This document shows, piece by piece, positions 14,862 through 22,383 of a stretch of 24,071 nucleotides of DNA (position 1 is its first letter; each line of letters begins with the position of its first letter). Under the pieces are notes generated by a model. That model saw only the letters and a program-made list of their open reading frames with translations, was not told the DNA's origin and did no database searches. The position numbers were made by a program, and so were the translations under genes. Source of the stretch: JAKFDI01 sp044508835 (GTDB taxonomy: Bacteria; Pseudomonadota; Gammaproteobacteria; Burkholderiales; Burkholderiaceae_C); contig JBIQHD010000048.1 of assembly GCA_044508835.1 (NCBI GenBank), positions 1 to 24,071 of the forward strand, in the 5' to 3' direction.

Positions 14862-16949
14862 TCAGGCCGCCCCGCCGATGATCGACCCGATGCGGATGGA
14901 GTGCGTCTCCGGGATCTCGCTGTGCCCCAGCACCTTCAGCCGCGGCGCCGCGCGGCGCAGCAGGCGTGCCATGGGGGCGCGGATGAGGTCGGGCACGAGC
15001 AGGCACGCCGGGTGGCCGAGGTCTTCCTGGCGCTTGGCCGACTCGGCCGCGCTCTTCGTGAGCGTGTCGGCCACGCCCGGGTCGAGCACGGCGCCGTGCG
15101 GCGAGTTCAGGGCCTGGGTCACCAGGCGTTCGAGCTCCGGGTCGAGCGCGATCACGTCGAGCTCGCGCACAGGGCCGTAGATCTGGTGGACGATGGACGG
15201 CGCCAGGTGGATGCGGATGCGCCGCGCCAGCTCGCCCGCGTCGGTGACGCTGGTCGCATGCTCGGCCAGGCTCTCCACGATGGAGCGCATGTCGCGGATG
15301 TGCACGCCCTCCTCCAGCAGCAGCTGCAGCACGCGCTGCAGCGTGGCGATGCCCACCATCTTGGGCACCACGTCCTCGATCAGCTTGGGCGCGAGCTTGG
15401 TCACGTGCTCGACCAGCTGCTGCGTCTCGACGCGGCCGAGCAGCTTGGCGGCGTGCAGCTGCATCAGGTGCGACAGGTGCGTGGCCACGACGGTCGAGCA
15501 GTCGACCACGGTGAAGCCGTTCATCTGCGCCGCTTCGCGCTGCTGGTCCTCGATCCACACCGCGGGCAGACCGAAGGCCGGGTCGGTGGTCGGGGTGCCG
15601 ATCAGCTTGGTGGTGGCGCCGCCCGGGTTGATGGCGAGCCACATGCCGGGGAAGGCCTCGCCCTCGCCGACCACGGCGCCGCGCAGCGTCAGGCGGTACA
15701 TGCTGGGCTTGAGCTCGAGGTTGTCGCGGATGTGCACCGGCGGCGGCAGGAAGCCCACGTCCTGCGCGAACTTCTTGCGCACGCCCTTGATGCGCGCGAG
15801 CAGGTCGCCCTCGCGCGCCTTGTCGACGAGCGAGATGAGGCGGTAGCCCACTTCCAGGCCCAGGGTGTCCACGGGCTGCAGGTCGTCCCAGCTCGCCTCG
15901 GCATTGGGCGCGGCCGCCTGCACGGGCGGCGGCGGGGGGGCCGCGGCGGCGCGCTTGTCGCGCTCGTGCATCCAGTACGCGCCGTAGGCGAAGCCGCCCG
16001 CGATCAGCAGGAAGACGAGGTGCGGCATGCCCGGGATCAGCCCGAGCCCGCCGATCACGCCGGCGGTGATGGCCAGCGCGCGCGGCGAGTTGAACACCTG
16101 CTTGGCGATCTGGCCGCCGACGTCGTTCTCCTTGCCGACGCGCGAGACCACCATCGCCGCCGCCACCGAGATCAGCAGCGCCGGGATCTGCGCCACCAGC
16201 GCGTCGCCCACCGCCAGCAGGATGTAGCTGTCGGCCGCGTCGCCCGCCGACAGGCCGTGCTGCGCCATGCCGATGATGAAGCCGCCGACGATGTTGATGA
16301 ACAGGATCAGCAGCCCGGCCATCGCGTCGCCGCGCACGTACTTCGAGGCGCCGTCCATGGCGCCGAAGAACTCGGCCTCCTCGCCCACCTCGGCGCGGCG
16401 GCGCTTGGCTTCCTTCTCGTCGATGAGGCCGGCGTTCAGGTCGGCGTCGATCGCCATCTGCTTGCCGGGCATCGCGTCCAGCGCGAAGCGCGCGCCGACC
16501 TCGGCGATGCGCTCGGCGCCCTTGGTGACGACGATGAAGTTGATGACGACGAGGATGGCGAAAACGATCAGGCCGACGGCGAAGTTGCCGCCGATCAGGA
16601 AGTGCCCGAAGGACTCGATCACCGCGCCGGCCGCGCCCGGGCCGGTGTGGCCCTCGAGCAGCACCACGCGCGTGGAGGCCACGTTCAGCGACAGGCGCAG
16701 CAGCGTGGTCAGCAGGATGACGGTGGGAAAGGCCGCGAAGTCCAGCGGCTTCATCATGTAGGCTGCCACCATCATCACCATCAGCGCCATCGCGATGTTG
16801 AAGGTGAACAGCAGGTCCAGCGCGAAGGGCGGCAGCGGCAGCACCATCATCGCAAGCACCATGACGATGAACATCGGCGCCATCAGCGCACGGATGGCCC
16901 CGGCATTGGGGCCGAACCACTTCTGCAGCGGCTGCATCACGGCGTTCAT
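14862..16949 (-). CDS. flhA: Flagellar biosynthesis protein FlhA
   Basis: FlhA is the large export-gate protein whose cytoplasmic ring receives chaperone-substrate complexes. The 695 residues are the normal length. About eight helices span the first 330 residues. The conserved FHIPEP region is visible (LLRLSLNVASTRVVLLEG, AERIAEVGARFALDAMPGKQM, IDADLNAGLIDEKEAKRRR), then the cytoplasmic linker and domains (ELKPSMYRLTLRGAVVGEGE, PAVWIEDQQREAAQMNGF, VDCSTVVATHLSHLM). GGGGAG lies seven bases before the ATG at 16949. A 23-codon ORF ending in an ATGA overlap precedes it. Unlike most genomes, flhB is not directly upstream: a plus-strand gene intervenes. Confidence 0.97.
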   Translation of the reverse strand: MNAVMQPLQKWFGPNAGAIRALMAPMFIVMVLAMMVLPLPPFALDLLFTFNIAMALMVMMVAAYMMKPLDFAAFPTVILLTTLLRLSLNVASTRVVLLEGHTGPGAAGAVIESFGHFLIGGNFAVGLIVFAILVVINFIVVTKGAERIAEVGARFALDAMPGKQMAIDADLNAGLIDEKEAKRRRAEVGEEAEFFGAMDGASKYVRGDAMAGLLILFINIVGGFIIGMAQHGLSAGDAADSYILLAVGDALVAQIPALLISVAAAMVVSRVGKENDVGGQIAKQVFNSPRALAITAGVIGGLGLIPGMPHLVFLLIAGGFAYGAYWMHERDKRAAAAPPPPPVQAAAPNAEASWDDLQPVDTLGLEVGYRLISLVDKAREGDLLARIKGVRKKFAQDVGFLPPPVHIRDNLELKPSMYRLTLRGAVVGEGEAFPGMWLAINPGGATTKLIGTPTTDPAFGLPAVWIEDQQREAAQMNGFTVVDCSTVVATHLSHLMQLHAAKLLGRVETQQLVEHVTKLAPKLIEDVVPKMVGIATLQRVLQLLLEEGVHIRDMRSIVESLAEHATSVTDAGELARRIRIHLAPSIVHQIYGPVRELDVIALDPELERLVTQALNSPHGAVLDPGVADTLTKSAAESAKRQEDLGHPACLLVPDLIRAPMARLLRRAAPRLKVLGHSEIPETHSIRIGSIIGGAA

Positions 16950-17017
16950 CGGGGCGCTCCCCGGCCGCCGGCGGCGCGCGGCGGATGGTGCGGCGGATCG
17001 GACAGGGCGGTCGTCAT
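16946..17017 (-). CDS. Possible 23-residue leader ORF overlapping the flhA start
   Basis: ATG at 17017 opens a frame MTTALSDPPHHPPRAAGGRG... of 23 codons whose TGA overlaps the flhA ATG by 4 bases (ATGA). Such an arrangement can couple translation. There is no strong ribosome site and the composition is Pro/Arg-rich, as random GC-rich sequence would be, so it may be chance. It could also be the remnant of an older upstream gene. Confidence 0.2.
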   Translation of the reverse strand: MTTALSDPPHHPPRAAGGRGAPR

Positions 17018-17028
17018 GGGCTGCAGCG

Positions 17029-17065
17029 ATTGTTCAGCCGCGCGGGGCGGCGCTTAAGCGGGAAA
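17029..17065 (-). promoter_or_regulatory. Candidate flagellar promoter signature upstream of flhA (weaker match)
   Basis: Read on the minus strand, TTTCCCG (17065-17059), then 25 bases, then ACAAT (17033-17029). The second block matches the fliL and flhB sites exactly and the first in five of seven positions. ACAAT is 79 bases before the flhA ATG. Support is weaker than for the other two sites. Confidence 0.25.
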
Positions 17066-17099
17066 AGAAGGGCCTTGCCCCGGGTGTTCGGCGCGCGGC

Positions 17100-17744
17100 A
17101 TGGCGGTTGCTGAAGCCGTGGACATGAGGTTTCGATGCTTCCGGCGCCGCGCCGCGCCCGGGCCGGCGGCGCCGCCGCGGCCCGGTCGGTGGCGGGCGCT
17201 CACCCTCGCCGCCGCCTGCCTGGCCGCGCCGCCGCTGGCGCGGGCCGAGCCGCCCGCCCACCCGGCGCTGGCGGTGTTCGTCCAGCCGGGCTTCGCCGAC
17301 AACGACACCCGCAGCCTCACCGTCGGCGTGATGTGGCCCTGGAAGCGGCACTGGGCGCTGTTCGACGGCCGGCTCGGCGGCTACTGGGAGATCGGCATCG
17401 GCCAGTGGCACATCCCGGCGCGCGGGGGCGCGCCGTCGCAGAACAGCACCCAGCTCAGCGTCACGCCGACGCTGCGCTGGCGGCCCGGCGACGGCGCCTC
17501 GCCCTGGTTCGTCGAGGGCGCGATCGGCCTCACGCTGGTGGCGCCGATCTACCGCAACGGCAACACGCGCTTCAGCACCAAGTTCAACTTCGCCGACCAC
17601 CTGGCGGTCGGGCGCAACTTCGGGTCGCGGCGCCAGCACGAGCTCGCACTGCGGCTGGAGCATGTGTCCAACGGCGGGATCGAGGAGCCGAACCCCGGGG
17701 AGAACTTCCTGCAGGTCCGCTACGCATGGCGGTGGCAGCAGTGA
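17100..17744 (+). CDS. PagL-like lipid A 3-O-deacylase / acyloxyacyl hydrolase family outer-membrane protein
   Basis: The 214-residue protein has an Arg-rich N-terminus, a signal peptide ending near ARAEPP (residues 47-52), and beta-barrel strands ending in the aromatic C-terminus FLQVRYAWRWQQ, typical of small outer-membrane barrels. The motif LEHVSNGGIEEPNPGENF carries His188 and Ser190, spaced as the catalytic His and Ser of PagL, and Glu201 as candidate third residue. PagL removes the 3-O-linked acyl chain from lipid A. The ATG at 17124 is an alternative start that gives a more usual signal peptide. Neither start has a good ribosome site. The gene lies alone on the plus strand between flhA and flhB. 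Confidence 0.82.
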   Translation: MAVAEAVDMRFRCFRRRAAPGPAAPPRPGRWRALTLAAACLAAPPLARAEPPAHPALAVFVQPGFADNDTRSLTVGVMWPWKRHWALFDGRLGGYWEIGIGQWHIPARGGAPSQNSTQLSVTPTLRWRPGDGASPWFVEGAIGLTLVAPIYRNGNTRFSTKFNFADHLAVGRNFGSRRQHELALRLEHVSNGGIEEPNPGENFLQVRYAWRWQQ

Positions 17745-17773
17745 GCCGCGCCCGGCGGGGTTGACGCGCCTGC

Positions 17774-17869
17774 CCCCTCACCCCCGCCCTCTCCCCCTTC
17801 GGGGGCGAGGGAGCCGGTCGGGCGGCTCCTCCTCCCTCTCCCGCTCGCGGGAGAGGGCCGGGGTGAGGG
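17774..17869. repeat. Dispersed palindromic repeat, family A, full copy
   Basis: Arm 17774-17795 (CCCCTCACCCCCGCCCTCTC...) reads back as GGGAGAGGGCCGGGGTGAGG at 17849-17868. Inner hairpins are CCCCCTTCGGGGG (17792-17804) and CCCTCTCCCGCTCGCGGGAGAGGG-like at 17834-17857. It lies between the convergent ends of the PagL-like gene and flhB, where it could end both transcripts. It shares its design with the copy at 623-727. Confidence 0.8.
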
Positions 17870-17896
17870 CCTTCGCGGCCCCCGCCCGGCCCGCCG

Positions 17897-19042
17897 TCAA
17901 TGCAGGGGCTTGTTGTGCGGATCCAGCTCGGGCGGCACGTTCAGCACCGGCAGCTCGCCCGGCATCGCGCCCTGCCCCTTCATCGCGGCGCGCAGCTGGT
18001 ACACGTAGGCCAGCACCTGCGCCACGGCGCCGAAGAGCGCGGCGGGGATCTCGCGGTCGACCTCGGCATGGGCATAGAGCGCGCGCGCCAGCACCGGCGC
18101 CTGCAGCACCGGCACGTCGGCGCCGCGGGCCGCGTCGCGGATGGTCATGGCCAGCAGGTCGGCGCCCTTGGCCACCACGCGGGGCGCGGCCATCTTGGCG
18201 TCGTCGTACTTGAGCGCCACGGCGTAGTGGGTCGGGTTCATCACCACCAGGTCGGCGCTGGGCACGGCCGCCAGCATGCGGTTGCGCGAGAGCTCGCGCA
18301 TGCGTGCCTTCATGCGGCCCTTGACCTCGGCATTGCCTTCGGTCTCCTTGTGCTCCTGCTTGGCTTCCTGGTGGCTCATCTTGAGCTTGTTGGCGAGCAG
18401 GTACTTCTGCAGCGGCGCGTCGATGGCCGCGAACAGCGCCAGCGCGAGCAGCAGCAGCATCAGGCCGCCGAGCACCACGTCGCCCACCTGCGCCAGCGCG
18501 GCCGGCAGCGGCATGGCGATGATGCCGCCGAAGGCGTCCATGTGGCTGCGCAGGTACAGCGCGCCGATGCCGCCGAGCACCAGCGCGAGGAAGGTGCCCT
18601 TGGCGGCGTCGATCAGGTGCTGCTTCGAGAACAGCCGCGCGACGCCGCTGATCGGGTTGAGCTTGCCGAACTTCGGCATGAGCGGCTTGAGCGAGAAGTT
18701 CCAGCCGCCGATGAGCAGGCAGGCGGCCACCGCCGCGCCGGCCATGGCGAGGCCCAGCGGCACGACGAGCAGCAGCAGCCGCAGCGACAGGTCGGCCAGC
18801 CGCTCGACCATGAACGACGGGTCGGCCACCGACGCCGCGTCGAAGCGCAGCCCCTCGCTCAGCAGGCGCTGCATCCAGCCGTTGAGCCGCGGCGCGAGCG
18901 CCACCATCAGCACGCCGCCGACCGCGATCACCGCGAAGTGGCCCAGGTCGCGCGAGCGGGCGACCTGCCCCTCCTCGCGCGCCTTGCGCAGCTTGCGCGG
19001 CGAGGCGGGAAGCGTCTTGTCCTGTGCGTTCTGGTCGGCCAT
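17897..19042 (-). CDS. flhB: Flagellar biosynthesis protein FlhB
   Basis: FlhB sets substrate specificity of the flagellar export gate and cleaves itself at NPTH. The 381 residues begin with the conserved basic segment (KTLPASPRKLRKAREEGQVARSRDL in outline, key motif PRKLRKAREEGQ), have four membrane helices (about 32-210), and a cytoplasmic autocleavage domain with NPTH at 269-272 in VVMNPTHYAVALKY. The tail is Pro-rich (PELDPHNKPLH). Length and cleavage position are normal. It should interact with FliK at the other end of the window. It is separated from flhA by a plus-strand gene, so it cannot be in the classic flhB-flhA operon unless transcription crosses that gene in antisense. Confidence 0.97.
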   Translation of the reverse strand: MADQNAQDKTLPASPRKLRKAREEGQVARSRDLGHFAVIAVGGVLMVALAPRLNGWMQRLLSEGLRFDAASVADPSFMVERLADLSLRLLLLVVPLGLAMAGAAVAACLLIGGWNFSLKPLMPKFGKLNPISGVARLFSKQHLIDAAKGTFLALVLGGIGALYLRSHMDAFGGIIAMPLPAALAQVGDVVLGGLMLLLLALALFAAIDAPLQKYLLANKLKMSHQEAKQEHKETEGNAEVKGRMKARMRELSRNRMLAAVPSADLVVMNPTHYAVALKYDDAKMAAPRVVAKGADLLAMTIRDAARGADVPVLQAPVLARALYAHAEVDREIPAALFGAVAQVLAYVYQLRAAMKGQGAMPGELPVLNVPPELDPHNKPLH

Positions 19043-19068
19043 GGTGGAGCGCTGCGGCGCGCCCCGTG

Positions 19069-19105
19069 ATTGTTTCCGGCCGGCCGGCGGGTTCGGGCCG
19101 GATAA
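19069..19105 (-). promoter_or_regulatory. Candidate flagellar promoter signature upstream of flhB (TTATCCG-N25-ACAAT)
   Basis: On the minus strand TTATCCG (19105-19099), exactly 25 bases, then ACAAT (19073-19069), 26 bases before the flhB ATG. Both blocks and the spacing equal those before fliL. No TTGACA-like -35 is present. If ACAAT is part of the -10 element the leader would be about 20 bases. Confidence 0.35.
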
Positions 19106-19147
19106 GCGCCGCGATGGCCGCGCTGTTCGACGCCTCGCGCACCCATG

Positions 19148-19178
19148 AAAACGGCCGCGCAGGCGACTGCGCGGCCGT
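19148..19178 (-). terminator. Probable rho-independent terminator of the PEP-CTERM gene
   Basis: A perfect 12-bp stem (ACGGCCGCGCAG at 19151-19162 with CTGCGCGGCCGT at 19167-19178) closes a 4-base loop. On the minus strand it runs into TTTTCA, a short U-tract. It lies about 57 bases after the stop of the PEP-CTERM gene. A second perfect hairpin (10-bp stem, 19201-19224) lies between them without a U-tract. Confidence 0.6.
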
Positions 19179-19234
19179 GGCGTTCAGGACGATCCGATCG
19201 GCTCGCCCGCCGCAGCGGGCGAGCACTGCGCCTT

Positions 19235-20047
19235 TCAGCGCTGCCGGCGGCGGCGTGCCACGAAGCCGACGATGCCCAGGCCACCCAGCATCAGCGCATA
19301 GGTCTCCGGCTCGGGGATGGCGCCCACCACGCCGCGCAGGTCGGTGCTGCCGGTCAGGCAGGCCGGCCCGCCCGGGCATTCGCCCGGATGCGGCAGGAAC
19401 ACGTTGCTGAACGACGAGCCCAGCTGCACGTCGGCATTGCCGCCGCCGAAGGCCGCGAGGATCGTGTTCGTGTCGAAGTACACGTTCGCGATGGCCCCGG
19501 CGCCGGCGGTGTTGCCGTTCATCATGCCGGTGAAGTCGACGCTGGCCAGGCCCGCGCCGTTGCCCGCGGCGTTCGGCCCGCCGATGTTGTTGCCGCTGCC
19601 GCCGAAGGTGTTGCCCGCGGCGTCGATGTCGTGCCCTGCCAGCGTCAGGAACAGCGTGCCGTTCGTGGCGGCGGCGTAGTCGGTCGCGGAGTCGGGGCTG
19701 GTGAACGGATTGAAGTCCGCGTCGGCGCCGAAGCCGAGATAGAAGTTGATGTAGCCGCCGCTGAAGGTGATGTTCGTGGGCGAGAGGCTGCTGACCATGT
19801 AGCCGCCGAACTGGTACGTCAGCTCGCATCCCGCGCACAGGCTGCTGATGTTGACGCCATTGATCTGCGAGACCTCACCGTAGCCCCGGAGCTCCTGCCC
19901 CTGCGCCGTGATGACGTTCTCGAAGACCGACGCGACGTGCAAGTTCGGACCCGAGGGCACGTCGAGCCCCCCGATGTCCAAAGCCATCGCGTAGCCGGAA
20001 GCGCCGAGCAGCGCCGCGCTGGCTATCGCCTGAACGTGTTTTTTCAT
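19235..20047 (-). CDS. PEP-CTERM sorting-domain surface protein
   Basis: The 270-residue protein has an N-terminal signal peptide (MKKHVQAIASAALLGASGYA, cleaved near residue 22) and a C-terminal sorting signal: PEP at 245-247, a hydrophobic helix (YALMLGGLGIVGFVA), and an Arg-rich end (RRRRQR). Exosortase/EpsH systems recognise and cleave such tails during export to the surface or exopolysaccharide matrix. The mature part is Gly/Asn/Ser-rich with few charges and has a CAGCELTYQFGGY block (71-83) and a second cysteine pair (ECPGGPAC). AAGGAGTGAG precedes the ATG at 20047. No exosortase gene is in the window. It follows the FeeM-ThiF-nitroreductase operon on the same strand after 376 bases. The function is unknown. 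Confidence 0.92.
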   Translation of the reverse strand: MKKHVQAIASAALLGASGYAMALDIGGLDVPSGPNLHVASVFENVITAQGQELRGYGEVSQINGVNISSLCAGCELTYQFGGYMVSSLSPTNITFSGGYINFYLGFGADADFNPFTSPDSATDYAAATNGTLFLTLAGHDIDAAGNTFGGSGNNIGGPNAAGNGAGLASVDFTGMMNGNTAGAGAIANVYFDTNTILAAFGGGNADVQLGSSFSNVFLPHPGECPGGPACLTGSTDLRGVVGAIPEPETYALMLGGLGIVGFVARRRRQR

Positions 20048-20423
20048 TGAACTCACTCCTTGCTTGAAGGGAACAGCCACAGAGAACACCGCTTCTCTCA
20101 GCGAGCCCTCCGCTCGACGAGCAGAGGACCCACGGGGGCGGGGGCAACGCCTGCTCCCGGAACCGAGAAACGATTCATGTCGCAACTTGATTTACAGGTC
20201 ACAACACGGGGTCACACGGCAACGGGTGTGCCCGTCGGCGCGTTCGCCGAGCCGGCCTTCGAACGTGGGGGGTGTGAGAGGCATTCGGCCCCATGCGGCA
20301 CAGGCACGCACGCTGAAAAAGGTACACAACCGGCCCCGATTCACACCGGTACGACTTTCCGGTTTTCGCGGGCCTCGCCGGGCCTTCGGGGCCGTGCGGC
20401 CCGGGCGTGCGGGGAACTTTTCG
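20048..20423. other. Intergenic region upstream of the PEP-CTERM gene, 376 bases, no gene seen
   Basis: The stretch is less GC-rich than its neighbours around 20161-20220 and 20310-20365 and probably carries the PEP-CTERM promoter and the end of the upstream operon. I found no convincing sigma-70 pair, no GG-N10-GC sigma-54 site and no clear terminator; near the operon end there is a short GGGCCGTGCGGCCC palindrome (about 20390-20403). Open frames here lack ribosome sites. Confidence 0.5.
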
Positions 20424-21488
20424 TCAGCCGACGTAGCGTTCGACGGGCGGGCGGCCCGTCACCACGCTCGGCGCGTCGGCGCGGCCGAGGCGGAACAGCA
20501 TCCACGGCCGCAGGCCCGCATCGGCGGTGATCGCCGCGAGCAGCTCGCGCAGGCGGCGCTGCGCTGGCGCCGACACCCAGCCGCCGCCGGCATGCTGGTG
20601 CGACAGCGCCACCGCCGCCGCGAGCGGCTGGAACGCGAGCCCGAGATCGGCCGCCGCCAGCCACGCGCGCTGCAGCGCCTGCCCCGCCGACACGGCGTCG
20701 CGCTCCAGCGACTCGCCGCGCGCCACGGCGACGAGGCCGAGGTGCGGCGAACGCGCGCTCGGCACGTAGCCGGCGCGAAAGCCGAGGCCGAGATGCGCGC
20801 CGAGCCCGTTCAGCACCCGCATGCACTCCCAGCGGCGGAAGGCCGCGAAGGGCAGGCGCACCGGCGGCTCGATCTCCAGCGCGCCCGGCGGCAGCCCTTC
20901 CTCGCACGTCGCCTGCCAGCCGATCTCGAAGCGCACGTTGGCGAACATCTCGCGGTGCAGGGCCTCGCGGCGGAAGCGCTCGGTCTCGGCGATGCGGATG
21001 GCCCGCAGCGCGAGGGCGCGGCGCCCGGGCTCGTCCATCCACAGCAGCCGCGCGCCCGGCACCGCCTGCGCCGCGGCGGCGAGCCGGTCGAGCGACTGTG
21101 CCGGCAGGGGCTCGCGCGCGTAGAAGCGCCGGTTGGTGTGGCGCCGCTCGATCGCCGCCGCCAGCGGATCGGGCGCGGCCTCGCCGCGGCGCCAGCCGAT
21201 CCGCGCCACGCGCGCGGGCAGCGCCGGCTGAGGCCACCACTGCACCTGCTGCTCGAAGCCGGCTTCGAGCGCGCGCAGGCGCATGTTCTCGACCACCGCG
21301 CCGTACGACATCAGCGCCATGAGCTTCTGGTGCGGCTCGGCGCTCCATGCCTCGGTGGCCGTGGCGTCGAGGCAGACGCCGTCGTCCTCGGGCACGAAGC
21401 GCAGGTGGTGCCGGTTCTCCGCCGAAGGCGCCTGCAGGCCGGCCTGCAGGATCGAGCGGCGCACCCCGGCGGCGGGCCCGCCGCTCAT
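20424..21488 (-). CDS. Nitroreductase-fold protein, Acg/Rv1355c-C-terminal type
   Basis: The 354 residues resemble the diverged tandem nitroreductase family of mycobacterial Acg (recalled). The signs are RRSILQAGLQAPSAENRHHLRF near the N-terminus (10-31), where the usual FMN-binding form is APSxxNxQPWxF, then AIERRHTNRRFYAREPLP (about 112-130), and the C-terminal WMLFRLGRADAP..GRPPVERYV. The usual Gln-Pro-Trp after the Asn is replaced by His-His-Leu, so flavin binding or activity may differ. The ATG at 21488 overlaps the thiF-like stop as ATGA. A ThiF domain and a nitroreductase domain occur fused in Rv1355c-type proteins, as I recall; here they are two adjacent genes. The substrate is unknown. 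Confidence 0.75.
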   Translation of the reverse strand: MSGGPAAGVRRSILQAGLQAPSAENRHHLRFVPEDDGVCLDATATEAWSAEPHQKLMALMSYGAVVENMRLRALEAGFEQQVQWWPQPALPARVARIGWRRGEAAPDPLAAAIERRHTNRRFYAREPLPAQSLDRLAAAAQAVPGARLLWMDEPGRRALALRAIRIAETERFRREALHREMFANVRFEIGWQATCEEGLPPGALEIEPPVRLPFAAFRRWECMRVLNGLGAHLGLGFRAGYVPSARSPHLGLVAVARGESLERDAVSAGQALQRAWLAAADLGLAFQPLAAAVALSHQHAGGGWVSAPAQRRLRELLAAITADAGLRPWMLFRLGRADAPSVVTGRPPVERYVG

Positions 21489-22345
21489 CGGGCCTGCAGC
21501 CGGCGCTTGACCAGCGCCAGCAGCACCCGCTGGATCGGGTTCGCGTTGCCGCCCGGCCGCCAGGTGCGCTTGAGCCGGTTGCGGTAGGCGTCGAAGTGCA
21601 GGCCCCACGGCGCGGCCACCACCTCGCCGCGCTTCAGGATCAGCTTGAGCACCTGCGCCGCCGCGATGCCGGCGCACAGCTGTACCGCGATGATGGTCGA
21701 CGGCCCGCGCTTCTCCTTCAGGTTCACGCGCGAGGGGTCGGCCAGGTAGCCGAGCTGCAGCATGGCGGGCGACAGCCCGGCGAGAAAGCGGAACGACTGG
21801 TCCTCGGGCGAATGGCCTTCGAGCTGGAAGTAGTCCTCGAAGCTCATCGCGCCCGGCACGAAGTTCAGCAGCGCCGCGCCCATGCCCAGCGGCGCCACCG
21901 TGCTGGCCGGGATGCCGCGCGCGGCGCAGTGCGCGAACACCGCCTTGCGGATTTCCAGCGCCCAGAAGTCGAGGCCGTCGACGTAAACGTCGGCGTCGGC
22001 GAGGAACGCCTCCACGTTGTCCGGCGCCACGCCCTGGGGGAAGGCGCGCACGTCGATCTCGGGGTTGATGTCGCGCGCCATCTCGATCATCACCTCGAGC
22101 TTGGAGCGCCCGAGCGTGGACACCGTGGCGCCCGCCTGGCGGTTGAAGTTGGCGTGCGAGAACTCGTCGAAATCGGCGATGGAGAAGGCGCCGATGCCCA
22201 GCCGCGCCAGCGTGAGCAGGTAGATGCCGCCCACGCCGCCCAGCCCCGCGATGCACACTCGCGAGGCCCGCAGGCGCGACTGCTCGGCCGCCGTCACCCA
22301 GCCGAGGTTTCGCGAGAAGGCTTCGTCGTAGGGGAAGCTCGCCAT
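21485..22345 (-). CDS. ThiF/MoeB/E1-like adenylyltransferase family protein
   Basis: This 286-residue protein has the E1-like core: CIAGLGGVGGIYLLTLARLG (nucleotide loop GLGGVG at 34-39), ADFDEFSHANFNRQAG (Asp58/Asp60 and Arg69, residues that hold ATP and Mg), TLGRSKLEVM, VDGLDFW (about 122-128), and a C-terminal helix AVQLCAGIAAAQVLKLIL. Such enzymes adenylate a carboxylate, classically the C-terminal Gly of a ubiquitin-like protein. No zinc CxxC pairs are present and no ubiquitin-like ThiS/MoaD partner is in the window. Cys140 and Cys224 are candidates for a thioester cysteine, without proof. It starts 38 bases after the FeeM-like gene and overlaps the nitroreductase gene by 4 bases. Confidence 0.88.
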   Translation of the reverse strand: MASFPYDEAFSRNLGWVTAAEQSRLRASRVCIAGLGGVGGIYLLTLARLGIGAFSIADFDEFSHANFNRQAGATVSTLGRSKLEVMIEMARDINPEIDVRAFPQGVAPDNVEAFLADADVYVDGLDFWALEIRKAVFAHCAARGIPASTVAPLGMGAALLNFVPGAMSFEDYFQLEGHSPEDQSFRFLAGLSPAMLQLGYLADPSRVNLKEKRGPSTIIAVQLCAGIAAAQVLKLILKRGEVVAAPWGLHFDAYRNRLKRTWRPGGNANPIQRVLLALVKRRLQAR

Positions 22346-22383
22346 GGCGCCGCGTCAGCAGGCGCCGCAGCGGCGGGCAGGGG

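Noticed and set aside
14901..17057. A 718-codon plus-strand frame opposite flhA
   Set aside because: It is His/Arg/Asp-rich shadow coding caused by high GC at third positions of flhA, with no ribosome site or domain.
20424..22256. A 610-codon frame that might be read as a ThiF-nitroreductase fusion
   Set aside because: The N-terminal part is an out-of-frame shadow of the ThiF-like gene. The true second gene begins at 21488 with an ATGA overlap.
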